A DNA stretch of 64,000 nt, from NCBI RefSeq assembly GCF_010692725.1, contig NZ_JAAFZB010000089.1:1-64000 (forward strand), read 5' to 3'. This stretch comes from Flavihumibacter soli (GTDB lineage Bacteria > Bacteroidota > Bacteroidia > Sphingobacteriales > Sphingobacteriaceae). The translations under genes and the position numbers were made by a program. Positions 41,687 through 50,997 of the stretch are shown here, one piece after another (the stretch's first letter is position 1; every line of letters starts with the position of its first letter). Below the pieces are notes generated by a model. That model made no database searches, was not told the origin of the DNA, and was given only the letters and a program-made list of their open reading frames with translations.

Positions 41687-42664
41687 TTATTGTAAATTCA
41701 TTGTTTCGGACAGCAGCAGATCAAAGCTGATCGGTACTACGCCTACTTGTTCGCAAACCAGGCCACCAGCGAGATTAGCAATTTCTGCTGTCTTAAACTC
41801 ATCGAGCCCCGCGGCCAGGCATAATGTAGCTGTCGCGATAACTGTATCACCGGCGCCCGAGACATCTGCTATGTTACGGATATGCGCAGGGAGTATTTTT
41901 TCTCCTTTCGAAGAGCTTATGTAAACACCTAATTCAGAAAGGGTGACCATGATGATTTGTGCATTGAGTTTTTCCTGCAAGGATAGGACAGCATCATTTA
42001 TATTCTCAATATTCCGGGGCTCAATCTCCATCTTTAATCCCTCTCTTAATTCTTTCAAATTAGGTTTAAACAGAGAGACATTTCTATAGCTTAAAAAATT
42101 TCTTTTTTTAGGATCCACGATCGTTAAAATCTGACGCTCATTAGCCAGGTTGACCGTTTTGGTAATCAGATCTTCACTTAGCAGCCCTTTGTCGTAATCT
42201 TCAAAAATTATAGCGTGAATAGTTTCCCTGTTGATTATCTCTGCAACTTTTACGAAAATGGCGTCGCTTATTGCTTGCGAAATCTGCTGATCCGTTTCTG
42301 CATCAACACGAACGATCTGTTGATTATGCCCGATCACCCGGGTTTTTACGGTTGTCGGTCGCCCGTTTACTTTTATTATTCCTTCGGCTGAGAGTTTTTG
42401 TTGGTCCAGAAGACTTAGGAATTCATTGCCCTCCTGATCATCACCAATTACCGCGCAAATGATAGGCTGTGCTCCTAAAGATTGAATATTTAAGGCCACA
42501 TTGGCTGCTCCGCCCAGACGATTTTCCTTTTTCATTACTGAAACGACCGGGACGGGAGCTTCGGGCGATATTCGATCCACGCGCCCCCATAAATACGTAT
42601 CCATCATCACATCACCAATAATCAGAACTTGTAAATCGCTGAATTTTTTAAAAATATGATGCAT
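41687..42664 (-). CDS. rfaE1: D-glycero-beta-D-manno-heptose-7-phosphate kinase
   Basis: 325 residues, PfkB/ribokinase fold: LIIGDVMMDTYLWGRVDRISPEAPVPVV at the start is typical of the kinase half of HldE, and DVSGAGDTVIATATL near the end holds the catalytic Asp and anion hole. It phosphorylates heptose 7-phosphate on the way to the heptose of lipopolysaccharide. The adenylyltransferase half (rfaE2) is not present here. It lies 34 bp after the aminotransferase gene on the same strand. Confidence 0.9.
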   Translation of the reverse strand: MHHIFKKFSDLQVLIIGDVMMDTYLWGRVDRISPEAPVPVVSVMKKENRLGGAANVALNIQSLGAQPIICAVIGDDQEGNEFLSLLDQQKLSAEGIIKVNGRPTTVKTRVIGHNQQIVRVDAETDQQISQAISDAIFVKVAEIINRETIHAIIFEDYDKGLLSEDLITKTVNLANERQILTIVDPKKRNFLSYRNVSLFKPNLKELREGLKMEIEPRNIENINDAVLSLQEKLNAQIIMVTLSELGVYISSSKGEKILPAHIRNIADVSGAGDTVIATATLCLAAGLDEFKTAEIANLAGGLVCEQVGVVPISFDLLLSETMNLQ

Positions 42665-42697
42665 CGATGAATATCGGATTATGAGAATGCGTTATTG

Positions 42698-43885
42698 TTA
42701 ATTGAGGTCGTTGAGTGCCTTAGCGATTCGTTTGATTGCTTCCCTTAACATTGGTTCTGAAGCGGCATACGAAATACGAATGGAACTCTCATCTCCGAAC
42801 GCCTCGCCAGTAACCACAGCAACATGTGCCGTTTTTAATAAGTACAAACAGAGGTCAGTTGCGGTCTCGATTACTTCTCCATCAACGGATTTACCCAGGT
42901 AAGAACTTATATCCGGAAAGAAATAGAATGCACCCTGCGGTAGATTTGTTTTAAGACCCGGAATCTCTTTCAATAATTCATAGACGATATCTCTTCTCTT
43001 GTGAAAAGCATTGCGCATTTCAAGAACACTTTCAAGCCCGCCTTCATATGCAGCAATCCCGGCGCGCTGGGTAATAGAGCACGTTCCAGATGTTACCTGT
43101 CCCTGCATCTTGTCACATGCCTGCGCAATCTCCTTGTTGGCTGCCAGATAGCCAATTCTCCAGCCGGTCATCGCATATGCCTTTGAAAGGCCATTAATGA
43201 TAATAACCCGATCCTTTATCGCTTCAAACTGAGCAATTGATTCATGCTTCTCAATAAAATTTATATGCTCGTATATCTCGTCTGAAAGAATATAAATGTT
43301 TGGGTATTTTTCAAAAACCGCAGCAAGGCTTTCCAGTTCTTCTTTGCTGTAAACACTACCGGTAGGATTGCAGGGAGTTGAAAACATAAAAAGCTTAGTT
43401 CTCGGAGTAATTGCGGCTTCCAGTTGTTCTGCAGTGATCTTGAATTCCTGCTCAACTGTACTTTTGATGAAAACCGATGTGCCCTCTGCGAGTTTAATCA
43501 CCTCAGAATAAGAGACCCAGTAGGGTGTAGGCACAATAACTTCGTCTCCGGGATCGACTAAACACATCACTGCGTTGGCAATGGATTGTTTTGCCCCTGT
43601 TCCAACTACGATCTGATCGACACTATAGTCGAGGTTATTTTCACGCTTCAGCTTTGCGCAGATCGCTTTTCTTAGTTCCGGATAGCCGGAGACAGGCGTA
43701 TAATAAGTATAATTTTCATCTAATGCCTGTTTTGCGGCATTCTTAATGAAATCAGGGGTATGAAAGTCAGGCTCACCAAAACTGAGATTTATGACATCGA
43801 CTCCTTGGGCAGACAGTTCCCTGCCCATCTTTGCCATTTTAATAGTCTGAGATTCAGAAAGCTGGTTTATGCGATTAGATAACAT
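42698..43885 (-). CDS. Class I/II PLP-dependent aminotransferase (aspartate aminotransferase-like)
   Basis: 395 residues from ATG 43885 (the frame begins at a TTG two codons earlier). The fold-type I markers are visible: YTYYTPVSGYPELRKAI in the N-terminal arm, the Asn and Asp contacting PLP (CNPTGSVY and LSDEIYEHI), the PLP lysine in GLSKAYAMTGWRIGYLAA, and the C-terminal Arg (IRISYAAS). It is closest to the I-gamma aspartate/prephenate aminotransferases; the exact substrate cannot be fixed. Confidence 0.93.
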   Translation of the reverse strand: MLSNRINQLSESQTIKMAKMGRELSAQGVDVINLSFGEPDFHTPDFIKNAAKQALDENYTYYTPVSGYPELRKAICAKLKRENNLDYSVDQIVVGTGAKQSIANAVMCLVDPGDEVIVPTPYWVSYSEVIKLAEGTSVFIKSTVEQEFKITAEQLEAAITPRTKLFMFSTPCNPTGSVYSKEELESLAAVFEKYPNIYILSDEIYEHINFIEKHESIAQFEAIKDRVIIINGLSKAYAMTGWRIGYLAANKEIAQACDKMQGQVTSGTCSITQRAGIAAYEGGLESVLEMRNAFHKRRDIVYELLKEIPGLKTNLPQGAFYFFPDISSYLGKSVDGEVIETATDLCLYLLKTAHVAVVTGEAFGDESSIRISYAASEPMLREAIKRIAKALNDLN

Positions 43886-43903
43886 GTGCAACGGTTTTTA
43901 CCG

Positions 43904-43911
43904 CAAATATA
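43904..43911 (-). promoter_or_regulatory. -7 element of the aminotransferase gene
   Basis: TATATTTG on the minus strand, perfect TAnnTTTG, 18 bp ahead of the chosen ATG. Confidence 0.5.
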
Positions 43912-43993
43912 TAAACCTGAGGTAAAAGGTCATGTATTATTTAGAAATAGGTATAAAACTGCCGTTCTATAACAAATGCTGTACGGTAATATA

Positions 43994-44001
43994 TAAATTT
44001 G
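43994..44001 (+). promoter_or_regulatory. -7 element of the CDF transporter gene
   Basis: TAAATTTG, perfect TAnnTTTG, ending 7 bp before the TTG that opens the reading frame. Transcription would start at or near the first codon. No -33 TTTG is evident. Confidence 0.5.
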
Positions 44002-44008
44002 CGGTTCG

Positions 44009-44995
44009 TTGAAATTGCACGTGCAAAAACAGAAAAAAATCATCCTGCTTTCACTGGGCATTGGCACCATTTTGATGCTGGCCAAGTTCGTAGCCTACTT
44101 CGTGACGTCCTCTAATGCAATTCTTACCGATGCGGCGGAAAGTATAGTGAATGTCCTGGCCAGTTCATTTGCTTTTTACAGTATTTACCTGGCAGCACGG
44201 CCACGAGATTTGAACCATCCATATGGCCACGGGAAGGTTGAATTTTTCTCTGCATTTGTTGAAGGTAGTTTGATTCTACTTGCCGGCATTATAATTATTT
44301 TCAAGTCTTCATACAACTTGTTCATACCGAACGAGATACATATGATCGTTGATGGTGTAATCATTATCGCTATAACCGGTATCATCAATTTTTGGCTCGG
44401 ACATTATCTCATCCGCCAAAGCCAGAAATTTAATTCACTCACTTTGTTTGCTGACGGTAAACATCTGCAATCTGATGCCTATACGAGCGCAGGACTGGTT
44501 GCAGGCCTTTTATTAATTCATTTTACTGGTATTGGCTACCTGGACAGTCTGCTTTCCATAATACTGGGTTTGTATATTGTTTTTAATGGGTATAAGCTTA
44601 TTCGCAAGTCGGTTGGTGGCCTGATGGACGAGTCCGATTTCGAGGTCGTTGAGGAAGTCATCACCATTCTTAACAATAACCGCCATAAATCATGGATAGA
44701 TGTACATAACCTGCGTACACAGCGCTATGGTACGGATTTACATATTGATTGTCACCTTACCCTGCCTTACTATTTTGATCTGACGAGAGTTCACGAGGAG
44801 GTTTCAGGGCTTGATAAACTAGTTAATCAGAGCGCAAAAATTCAAACTGAATTCTTTATTCATGCAGATCCCTGCTTACCACAATGTTGCCATTATTGCC
44901 GGATGTCTGACTGTCCGGTAAGAAGTGAGCCTAAGCGGAAGGATATCGTCTGGAATACAATTAATGTTACCCGCAACCATAAGCATTTTATATAA
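44009..44995 (+). CDS. Cation diffusion facilitator (CDF) transporter with Cys-rich tail
   Basis: 328 residues, six helices. The start is TTG 44009 or GTG 44021; no early ATG exists. HPYGHGKVEFFSAFVEG (70-86) is the CDF signature; metal-site candidates are Asp41 and Glu44 in helix 2 (TDAAES) and His152 and Asp156 in helix 5 (KHLQSDAY). The C-terminal cytoplasmic domain (about 205-285) is followed by a tail with Cys289, Cys293, Cys294, Cys297 and Cys302. CDF proteins export Zn, Fe, Mn or related ions; the metal here is unknown. The next gene overlaps its stop by one base (TAATG). Confidence 0.92.
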   Translation: MKLHVQKQKKIILLSLGIGTILMLAKFVAYFVTSSNAILTDAAESIVNVLASSFAFYSIYLAARPRDLNHPYGHGKVEFFSAFVEGSLILLAGIIIIFKSSYNLFIPNEIHMIVDGVIIIAITGIINFWLGHYLIRQSQKFNSLTLFADGKHLQSDAYTSAGLVAGLLLIHFTGIGYLDSLLSIILGLYIVFNGYKLIRKSVGGLMDESDFEVVEEVITILNNNRHKSWIDVHNLRTQRYGTDLHIDCHLTLPYYFDLTRVHEEVSGLDKLVNQSAKIQTEFFIHADPCLPQCCHYCRMSDCPVRSEPKRKDIVWNTINVTRNHKHFI

Positions 44996-45447
44996 TGTAT
45001 CCCTTTAACGTTCGTGTATATGGCATATTGATAAATGCCGAAAGTCAGGTACTCCTGAGTGATGAGGAAGAATACGGGTTTCGCTTCAGTAAATTTCCGG
45101 GCGGAGGACTTGAATACGGTGAAGGCCTGATTGATGCTCTTAAGCGAGAGTTCATTGAAGAGTGCAACGCAGAAATAGATGTTGTTGAACATTTCTACAC
45201 CACGGACTTTTTTATAAAATCAGCCTTTAATGACAGCCAGGTAATCAGCGTCTATTATATTGTAAAAGCCAGGGCAGAGTTATTTCTGAATTTCAAGGAA
45301 ACGGTATTTGATTTTGATTCTGAAGGCGACATTCTTCAGGCATTCAGATGGAAAAATATTAAGGAATTAAATCCGTCTGATGTTACATTTCCTACGGATC
45401 AAAAGGTTGTAGAACTTTTAAAGAGTAAATGGGGATACACGGTCTAA
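44995..45447 (+). CDS. NUDIX hydrolase
   Basis: 150 residues. The Nudix box occurs as GGLEYGEGLIDALKREFIEEC, matching GX5EX7REUXEE; the final Gly of the usual box is replaced (CNAEI), a common variation. It hydrolyses nucleoside diphosphate-linked compounds; the substrate is unknown. Its ATG overlaps the stop of the CDF gene (TAATG), so translation is coupled. Why a metal transporter and a Nudix protein are coupled is not clear. Confidence 0.9.
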   Translation: MYPFNVRVYGILINAESQVLLSDEEEYGFRFSKFPGGGLEYGEGLIDALKREFIEECNAEIDVVEHFYTTDFFIKSAFNDSQVISVYYIVKARAELFLNFKETVFDFDSEGDILQAFRWKNIKELNPSDVTFPTDQKVVELLKSKWGYTV

Positions 45448-45469
45448 AATGATTGTTTCGCGACTTTGT

Positions 45470-47335
45470 TTAATAATTCAAGAAGGTCTGAAACACCTCT
45501 TGCATATAAGCTTTACCTATCCTTAAAGAAGTACTGTCTGATTCGTTATTCTTTATCTTTTTATGGTAAATGATCTGTTGGGAAGGATTATCAAAAGAGA
45601 TTGTCTGATCCTGTGTTGCAAAGCCGAAACCATTATCCCAGCTAAAGAAACTAAATCCGGCAGCATTCTGGTTTAAAAGATTCCTGCTCCATTTAAACTC
45701 GTCATGTGGAACCTTTAGTTGACTTAGAAGAGTTGCAGCCAGGTCGGTTTGATTTCCGATTGTACTTACCACCATACCTTTATATTTATTTTTCAAAACA
45801 TTTCCATAAAACAAAAGTGGTATTCTGAAACGCCCGGGATCATAGATTTCATAAGTATTTTTTGGAAGCCGATGACCATGGTCGGCAACAATAATAAAGA
45901 GCGTATTCTTATACCAGTCCTGGCTAGAGGCTTGCTTTAAGTATTCGCCCAAACTAGCATCTGTATAGTATGCAGTACTCCGGAATTTATCCTCAACCCT
46001 GTCACCAGGAAACCGCGGTGGGGAAGGAAGCTGGAAGGGCTCATGATTTGATAACGTCAGGATCGTTGAAAAAAATGGTTCCTTTGATACATTCAGGTCA
46101 ATGAGGTTCTGTTGAAAAACTTTATGATCGAAAGCTCCCCATGAACTCATGTCTTCATTGTTAAATGCAGATTTATCAACCAGTTTGTTGAAATCATGAC
46201 TCAACAAGTACGATTTGATATTAAAGAACTCACTTTGTCCGCCGTAGTAAAAAGAAGTTACGTATCCATTCTTCTTAAATAACTGGCTTATTGCCGGCAA
46301 TTTTTCCTGTTTATCATTCAGTCGTATTATACTTCTTGTGGCCTGCGATGGAAACGCACTTAAAACAGCAATTAGTCCTTTATCAGTTCGATCGCCCGAT
46401 GCATAGATATGATCGAAAAAGAGGCCCTGAGAGATAAGTTTATCGATGTTGGGCGTTATGCCTTTTTCTCCGCCGAGTTTTTCAATCAGGTCTGCCGTAA
46501 AACTTTCTAGAATCACCAGAACGACATTTGGTTTGGAGTGGTTCAGAATAGACATTGAGGTATCATTCGGGTTTTCCTTATACAGGTTCCGGACGATCGA
46601 AATAGCCTCGTCATTTTTATAATATCTGTAAGGATTTTTATTGTTAAAATCCTGTTTTAGCAAATCATGTACAAGGTTCCATTCCGTATTGATAGCCGCA
46701 TGATTAAGCAGGGGGCGGTTAGAGAAATATGCCATGCTTTGGTTTATCGGAGATGCATCTAAGCCACCTCGGATTGCTAAAAATAAAGCCAATAGAAAAA
46801 CTATTCCCGCTCCCAGTTTCGTCCCCACGCCCAGTTTGTTTTCAGGCGACTGATACCTGATCATGAATCGCGATAAGGCAATAGCGGATATACCAAGCGT
46901 TAAAAATACTACAGTTGAAAGGAGGAGGGGAGATGATGCGCCGGATGCAAGTGCCTCGCGTGGTGAATTAAAAAACAGCTCTAAAGCCTTTGAGTTTAGT
47001 TTCGACCCCCATTCCCTGTAAATATTGAAATTTATGACTGTAATTAGGGAGAATAACACGATCAGAATGACAATATATGCCCGGAGTATGTATTCCTTAA
47101 AGGGTATTCGTGGTACAATCCAAATGATTAGGAAGAAGATTAACGGAACTATTGAAATGTAGCCCGCCATGGAAGCATCCATCCTAACTCCAAACACGAA
47201 AGTCTGTAGAATTTCACTAAACGGAATATCCCGAAGCTTGTGATAAAAGTAGGCCAGAAAAATAAAGCGCTCGAGAAAGAAAAAAAGGAGCCAGAAAAGG
47301 TAGAACCTGAATAAAAGTAAAAAGCTTTTTAACAT
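45470..47335 (-). CDS. LTA synthase-family (sulfatase-fold) membrane phosphoglycerol transferase
   Basis: 621 residues. Five N-terminal helices (about 1-185) precede an extracytoplasmic sulfatase-fold domain. KPNVVLVILESFTADLIEKLGG carries the first metal-binding Glu, SGDRTDKGLIAVL the catalytic Thr, and ADHGHRLPKNTYEI the Asp-His metal site. In Firmicutes the family polymerises glycerol phosphate; in Gram-negatives relatives add phosphoglycerol or phosphoethanolamine to glycans or lipids. No teichoic acid pathway is visible, so I infer envelope modification. The gene downstream of the 57-bp gap is a small exported protein's neighbour on the same strand. Confidence 0.88.
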   Translation of the reverse strand: MLKSFLLLFRFYLFWLLFFFLERFIFLAYFYHKLRDIPFSEILQTFVFGVRMDASMAGYISIVPLIFFLIIWIVPRIPFKEYILRAYIVILIVLFSLITVINFNIYREWGSKLNSKALELFFNSPREALASGASSPLLLSTVVFLTLGISAIALSRFMIRYQSPENKLGVGTKLGAGIVFLLALFLAIRGGLDASPINQSMAYFSNRPLLNHAAINTEWNLVHDLLKQDFNNKNPYRYYKNDEAISIVRNLYKENPNDTSMSILNHSKPNVVLVILESFTADLIEKLGGEKGITPNIDKLISQGLFFDHIYASGDRTDKGLIAVLSAFPSQATRSIIRLNDKQEKLPAISQLFKKNGYVTSFYYGGQSEFFNIKSYLLSHDFNKLVDKSAFNNEDMSSWGAFDHKVFQQNLIDLNVSKEPFFSTILTLSNHEPFQLPSPPRFPGDRVEDKFRSTAYYTDASLGEYLKQASSQDWYKNTLFIIVADHGHRLPKNTYEIYDPGRFRIPLLFYGNVLKNKYKGMVVSTIGNQTDLAATLLSQLKVPHDEFKWSRNLLNQNAAGFSFFSWDNGFGFATQDQTISFDNPSQQIIYHKKIKNNESDSTSLRIGKAYMQEVFQTFLNY

Positions 47336-47392
47336 TGCTGCAAGTTAATTAAAACAGCTAATGTTAAAAAGCCTAAAATGTGTTAGTGTGTA

Positions 47393-48064
47393 TTAGCGCC
47401 CGCCGTTCATCTGCATTAACTGATCCATGGTGATCTCTTCGAAATCAGGAGTTGCCGAAAAAGAGCCGGCAGGTACAGGGCCGGCAGTGACCTCTTTTAC
47501 CTTAGCTTTTATCGTAATACCATTCATAAATGAACTGAATTCAAGCGGAAATCCATATGATTTATCATAGTAACGTGTTAACGTGTTCGGGATAACTTCA
47601 ATGTCTTTTGTAAACCAGGCCTCAAAATTCTGATTGGCTTTTTTTTCGGTTACTAAATATTTTTGAGCTTTATATCCCGAAAGTACTTTCGATTCATTAG
47701 TCTCCTTAAACGTCAATTCGGGTAATTTATCCAGCATCTTCTCCTGATCCGCGGGTGTAAAGATTACAGAAAGTTTCTTACCCATCATAGGTATATCTAA
47801 TAGTAATCGTTCATACTCTTTTTTGCTATTTAATATAGATATAGAGGTGTACATGGATGATTCTGTTTTTAAACTGGCTGAATCGCCTTTAAACAGGACA
47901 ATAAGCTCAGTAGGAAAGTTAGCCGCCATCGGTTTCAGTTGCTCAGGCAACTGCCATTCAACATCATAAACTACTTTTCCTTCGACGATGTTCTTAGCGG
48001 ATGTTTGTGCAATTAACGCGTTCACGCTGATGAGCATGGCAAGCGTAAAAATAAGTCGTTTCAT
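47393..48064 (-). CDS. Exported GLPGLI/DUF4412-like protein
   Basis: About 223 residues from ATG 48064 (ATG 48070 is two codons longer). Signal peptide MKRLIFTLAMLISVNALIA, cut near QTS. The body resembles the GLPGLI/DUF4412 group of Bacteroidota exported proteins: GKVVYDVEW opening, a series of beta-strands, YKAQKYLVTEKKANQNFEAWFTKDIEV and YDKSYGFPLEFSSFMNGITIKAKVKEV. Function unknown, likely periplasmic. The family call is by pattern only and moderately sure. Confidence 0.7.
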   Translation of the reverse strand: MKRLIFTLAMLISVNALIAQTSAKNIVEGKVVYDVEWQLPEQLKPMAANFPTELIVLFKGDSASLKTESSMYTSISILNSKKEYERLLLDIPMMGKKLSVIFTPADQEKMLDKLPELTFKETNESKVLSGYKAQKYLVTEKKANQNFEAWFTKDIEVIPNTLTRYYDKSYGFPLEFSSFMNGITIKAKVKEVTAGPVPAGSFSATPDFEEITMDQLMQMNGGR

Positions 48065-48161
48065 GATCATTGGTTTCTAATAAAGACGGATATGTTATCA
48101 ATTTGTTACCAGGACGTCTAAAAATATTTTTTGAAAAATATATATTTTCATATATTGAAAT

Positions 48162-48959
48162 ATGAAATATTTATACGGTATAATATTTCTAGTAAGTTTC
48201 AAAGTGAACGCTCAGGTTAATACTGGCGCCCGGTTCACAGGCATGGCATCAACCGGAGTTTCTATCAGTGATATCTGGTCAATTCAAGAAAATCAGGCAG
48301 GAATCGCTTCTGTTCGCAAGTTCTGCATTGCTCTTGGGTTTGCGAGACCATTCACAGGCTATGATCTGCGTTCGCATTCGGCTGCTTTTATTCTACCTGT
48401 TGACAATAACGTCCTGGGAGTATCCCTCCAAAAATATGGTACTACAGCATTCGAATATCAACGATTAGGGTTGACATATGCGAAGAGTTTTGGGACACAG
48501 TTTTTCGCTGCGATGACCATTAATTATCATCATCTCGCAATTGAAAATTATGGAAGAACGCAGGCATATTCAATTGAAACAGGGGTTCAATATAAAAAAG
48601 GGAACAATCTCTCATTAGGAGCCCATTTGTCAAATCCAGGTTTTAGCAGCTTTCAAAATGATTGGAATTCAGTGGGGCCTACAAGATTTTTGCTGGGTGC
48701 CTCTTACAATGTTTCCCGGAAACTACTGTTGGCTATGTCCCTTGATAAGGTTATTAATGAAAAGGCTGATATCAAAACAGGACTTGAGTATAAAATCATC
48801 GAATTACTCGCCCTGCGTGGCGGCTTTTCTGCAAATCCATTTAAACAATATGCAGGATTCGGCGTGAATCACAAGGCACTTAACATGGACGTGTCCATTT
48901 CTTCACAACCGATCGTAGGCTACTCACCCCAGATATCACTTAGTTATGAGCTATGGTAA
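48162..48959 (+). CDS. Predicted outer-membrane beta-barrel protein (PorV/PorQ-like layout)
   Basis: 265 residues with a signal peptide (MKYLYGIIFLVSFKVNA, cut near QVN). The mature protein begins ARFTGMASTGVSISDIWSIQENQAGIA, a pattern of Bacteroidota PorV/PorQ-like barrels, and then alternates short amphipathic strands to a C-terminal aromatic strand (ISLSYELW), the usual outer-membrane assembly signal. It overlaps the next gene by 14 bp, and that one overlaps comEC, so three genes form one translationally coupled unit. The role is inferred only from this context. Confidence 0.78.
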   Translation: MKYLYGIIFLVSFKVNAQVNTGARFTGMASTGVSISDIWSIQENQAGIASVRKFCIALGFARPFTGYDLRSHSAAFILPVDNNVLGVSLQKYGTTAFEYQRLGLTYAKSFGTQFFAAMTINYHHLAIENYGRTQAYSIETGVQYKKGNNLSLGAHLSNPGFSSFQNDWNSVGPTRFLLGASYNVSRKLLLAMSLDKVINEKADIKTGLEYKIIELLALRGGFSANPFKQYAGFGVNHKALNMDVSISSQPIVGYSPQISLSYELW

Positions 48960-50997
48960 GCTATGCGTCGCATGGTTATTTCTGGTTGTCTTGCTCGGAA
49001 AGATTGCAGTCTGCCAGGTAACACATGATGAACTAATTGACCAGATCCTTCAGGAAATTGCTGCAGACCTTCCGGAGGACTATGATTTTTCAGACCTCAC
49101 GGAGCGTCTGATGCATTATCACAGAAAACCGTTAAATATCAATACTACCAGCCGGGAACAACTTCAGGAATTTGTTTTTCTTTCGCCTTTGCAAATCAAC
49201 GCTTTCTTACAACACAGAGAGCAGAATGGAAATCTTGTTGACTTGATGGAATTACAAAGCATCAGCGCATTTGATACGGTGACCATTCGAAGGCTGCTGC
49301 CCTTTGTCTGTATCGGTCCTCAAAATTCCCTGGAAGGTCTTTCTATTAAAACTTTGTTTAAGAAAGGTTCGAACGATCTGATGATACGGTATGGCCAGTA
49401 TCTTCAGCCACAGCAGGGCTATATTCCAGACACAGGGAAGGATCAAGCTGCCTATTCGGGAGGGCCGGGCCGCCTGAACTTGCGTTATCGGTATCGCTAT
49501 GGTGAAAATGTGTCAGCATCAATCAATCTCGAAAAGGATCCGGGAGAAAAGCTGTTTCCTTCTGCCAGATCTGTCGGGCTGGATTTTAGTTCTGCAAATG
49601 TATTTGTTCGGGATATTGGCCGGATAAAAAAACTTACGATTGGGGATTATTCGCTTCAGTTTGGTCAGGGACTGGCCATGTGGACAGGTTTGACATTCGG
49701 AAAGGGTTCCATGGTCACCAATATTGCAAAACCAGAGATCGGCCTGCAGCCCTATCAATCAACTAATGAGCATTTATTTTTAAGAGGGATAGCTGCGACC
49801 GTACGGCTCAGGAATATTGAGATTACTCCCTTTTTATCCTTTAGAAAGGTGGATGGCGCAGTTGATACGACAAACGGTATTTTCCAGGTGACTTCCCTGC
49901 AACAAACCGGCCTGCACCGTACAAGAACCGAGATGGATAACAAACACGCCATCCCCCAAAATCTCGTCGGTGCTAATATCAAATACATAAGACCCAACTT
50001 TAATGCAGGGATAACAGGCTACCACTTGAATCTTGGTTACCCTGTACAAGCGGGCCAGCATCTCTATGATATGTTTGATTTTAGTGGAAGTTCCTTATAT
50101 AATCTTGCTTTTAATTACGGACTGACTGTTAAAAATTCCTATGTCTTCGGTGAAGCTGCCTATAGTGGCAATGGTAAAGCCGCATTTGTCAATGGCTTAT
50201 TGAGCAGTCTTTCCAACGAGGTATCAACGGTTTTGCTGCATCGGCACTATCCCAAAGAATACCATTCGTTTTTTAATCAGGCACTTGCCGAATCCAGTAA
50301 TTCTGTCAACGAAAGCGGATTTTATTCTGGATTAATAATCAGGCCGTCTCAGTGGGAGATATCGGTATTCGCTGACTACTTCCGGTTCCCCTGGTTGAAA
50401 TTCGGTATTGACGGGCCATCCGAGGGGCATGAGATTCTTGCGCATTTAAACTACACCCCGAATAAAAGAACCAACTGGCGGTTTCGCTATAAAACCGAGT
50501 TAAAACAGGATAATGACGCTATTGAGAACCAGGCTAACATTCTTGAAAATGTCAGGATAGCCGGCTATCGCTTTGACTTCAGTTCGAAGATAAGCAGGGC
50601 AGTGACGCTGAGGAACCGGTTAGAAATTTCTACATATAAAAGAGAGTCATTCGCTGCAGAGCACGGATTATTAGTTTACCAGGATCTGATCTATGATGCA
50701 TTGTCGCTGCCATACTCTGCAAACATGCGCATTGCCATTTTTAAAACCTCTGGATTTAATTCAAGGATATACGCTTATGAGAATGATGTTCTCTATAGTT
50801 ACTCTATTCCCGCTTATCAAAATAGCGGACTTCGCTTATATCTGAATACCCGCTATTCATTGAGCCGGAAAATGGATATATGGATGCGCTACAGTATAAC
50901 CAAATATAAAGACCTCGAGACTATTGGTAACGGCAATGATCAAATTACTGGCGATCATCGATCGGAGATCAAAGTTCAGCTAAGATATCAGTATTAA
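48946..50997 (+). CDS. Helix-hairpin-helix (ComEA-like) protein fused to a large outer-membrane barrel
   Basis: 683 residues. A signal peptide (about 1-23) is followed by a helical region with a ComEA-like HhH pair at about 62-121: PLNINTTSREQLQEFVFLSPLQINAFLQHREQNG, then LVDLMELQSISAF. The hairpin glycines of DNA-binding HhH (GIG/GVG) are replaced in both copies, so DNA binding may be weakened or lost. From about residue 125 to the end, many amphipathic strands, aromatic girdles and a C-terminal IKVQLRYQY strand indicate a barrel of perhaps 20 or more strands. ComEC follows immediately (1-bp TAATG overlap). This combination is recurrent in Bacteroidota genomes as far as I recall, without a defined function. 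Confidence 0.82.
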   Translation: MSYGKLCVAWLFLVVLLGKIAVCQVTHDELIDQILQEIAADLPEDYDFSDLTERLMHYHRKPLNINTTSREQLQEFVFLSPLQINAFLQHREQNGNLVDLMELQSISAFDTVTIRRLLPFVCIGPQNSLEGLSIKTLFKKGSNDLMIRYGQYLQPQQGYIPDTGKDQAAYSGGPGRLNLRYRYRYGENVSASINLEKDPGEKLFPSARSVGLDFSSANVFVRDIGRIKKLTIGDYSLQFGQGLAMWTGLTFGKGSMVTNIAKPEIGLQPYQSTNEHLFLRGIAATVRLRNIEITPFLSFRKVDGAVDTTNGIFQVTSLQQTGLHRTRTEMDNKHAIPQNLVGANIKYIRPNFNAGITGYHLNLGYPVQAGQHLYDMFDFSGSSLYNLAFNYGLTVKNSYVFGEAAYSGNGKAAFVNGLLSSLSNEVSTVLLHRHYPKEYHSFFNQALAESSNSVNESGFYSGLIIRPSQWEISVFADYFRFPWLKFGIDGPSEGHEILAHLNYTPNKRTNWRFRYKTELKQDNDAIENQANILENVRIAGYRFDFSSKISRAVTLRNRLEISTYKRESFAAEHGLLVYQDLIYDALSLPYSANMRIAIFKTSGFNSRIYAYENDVLYSYSIPAYQNSGLRLYLNTRYSLSRKMDIWMRYSITKYKDLETIGNGNDQITGDHRSEIKVQLRYQY

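Noticed and set aside
41454-41924. 156-codon plus-strand frame over the ends of the permease and rfaE1
   Set aside because: Overlaps two well-supported genes; Cys/Ser-rich shadow translation.
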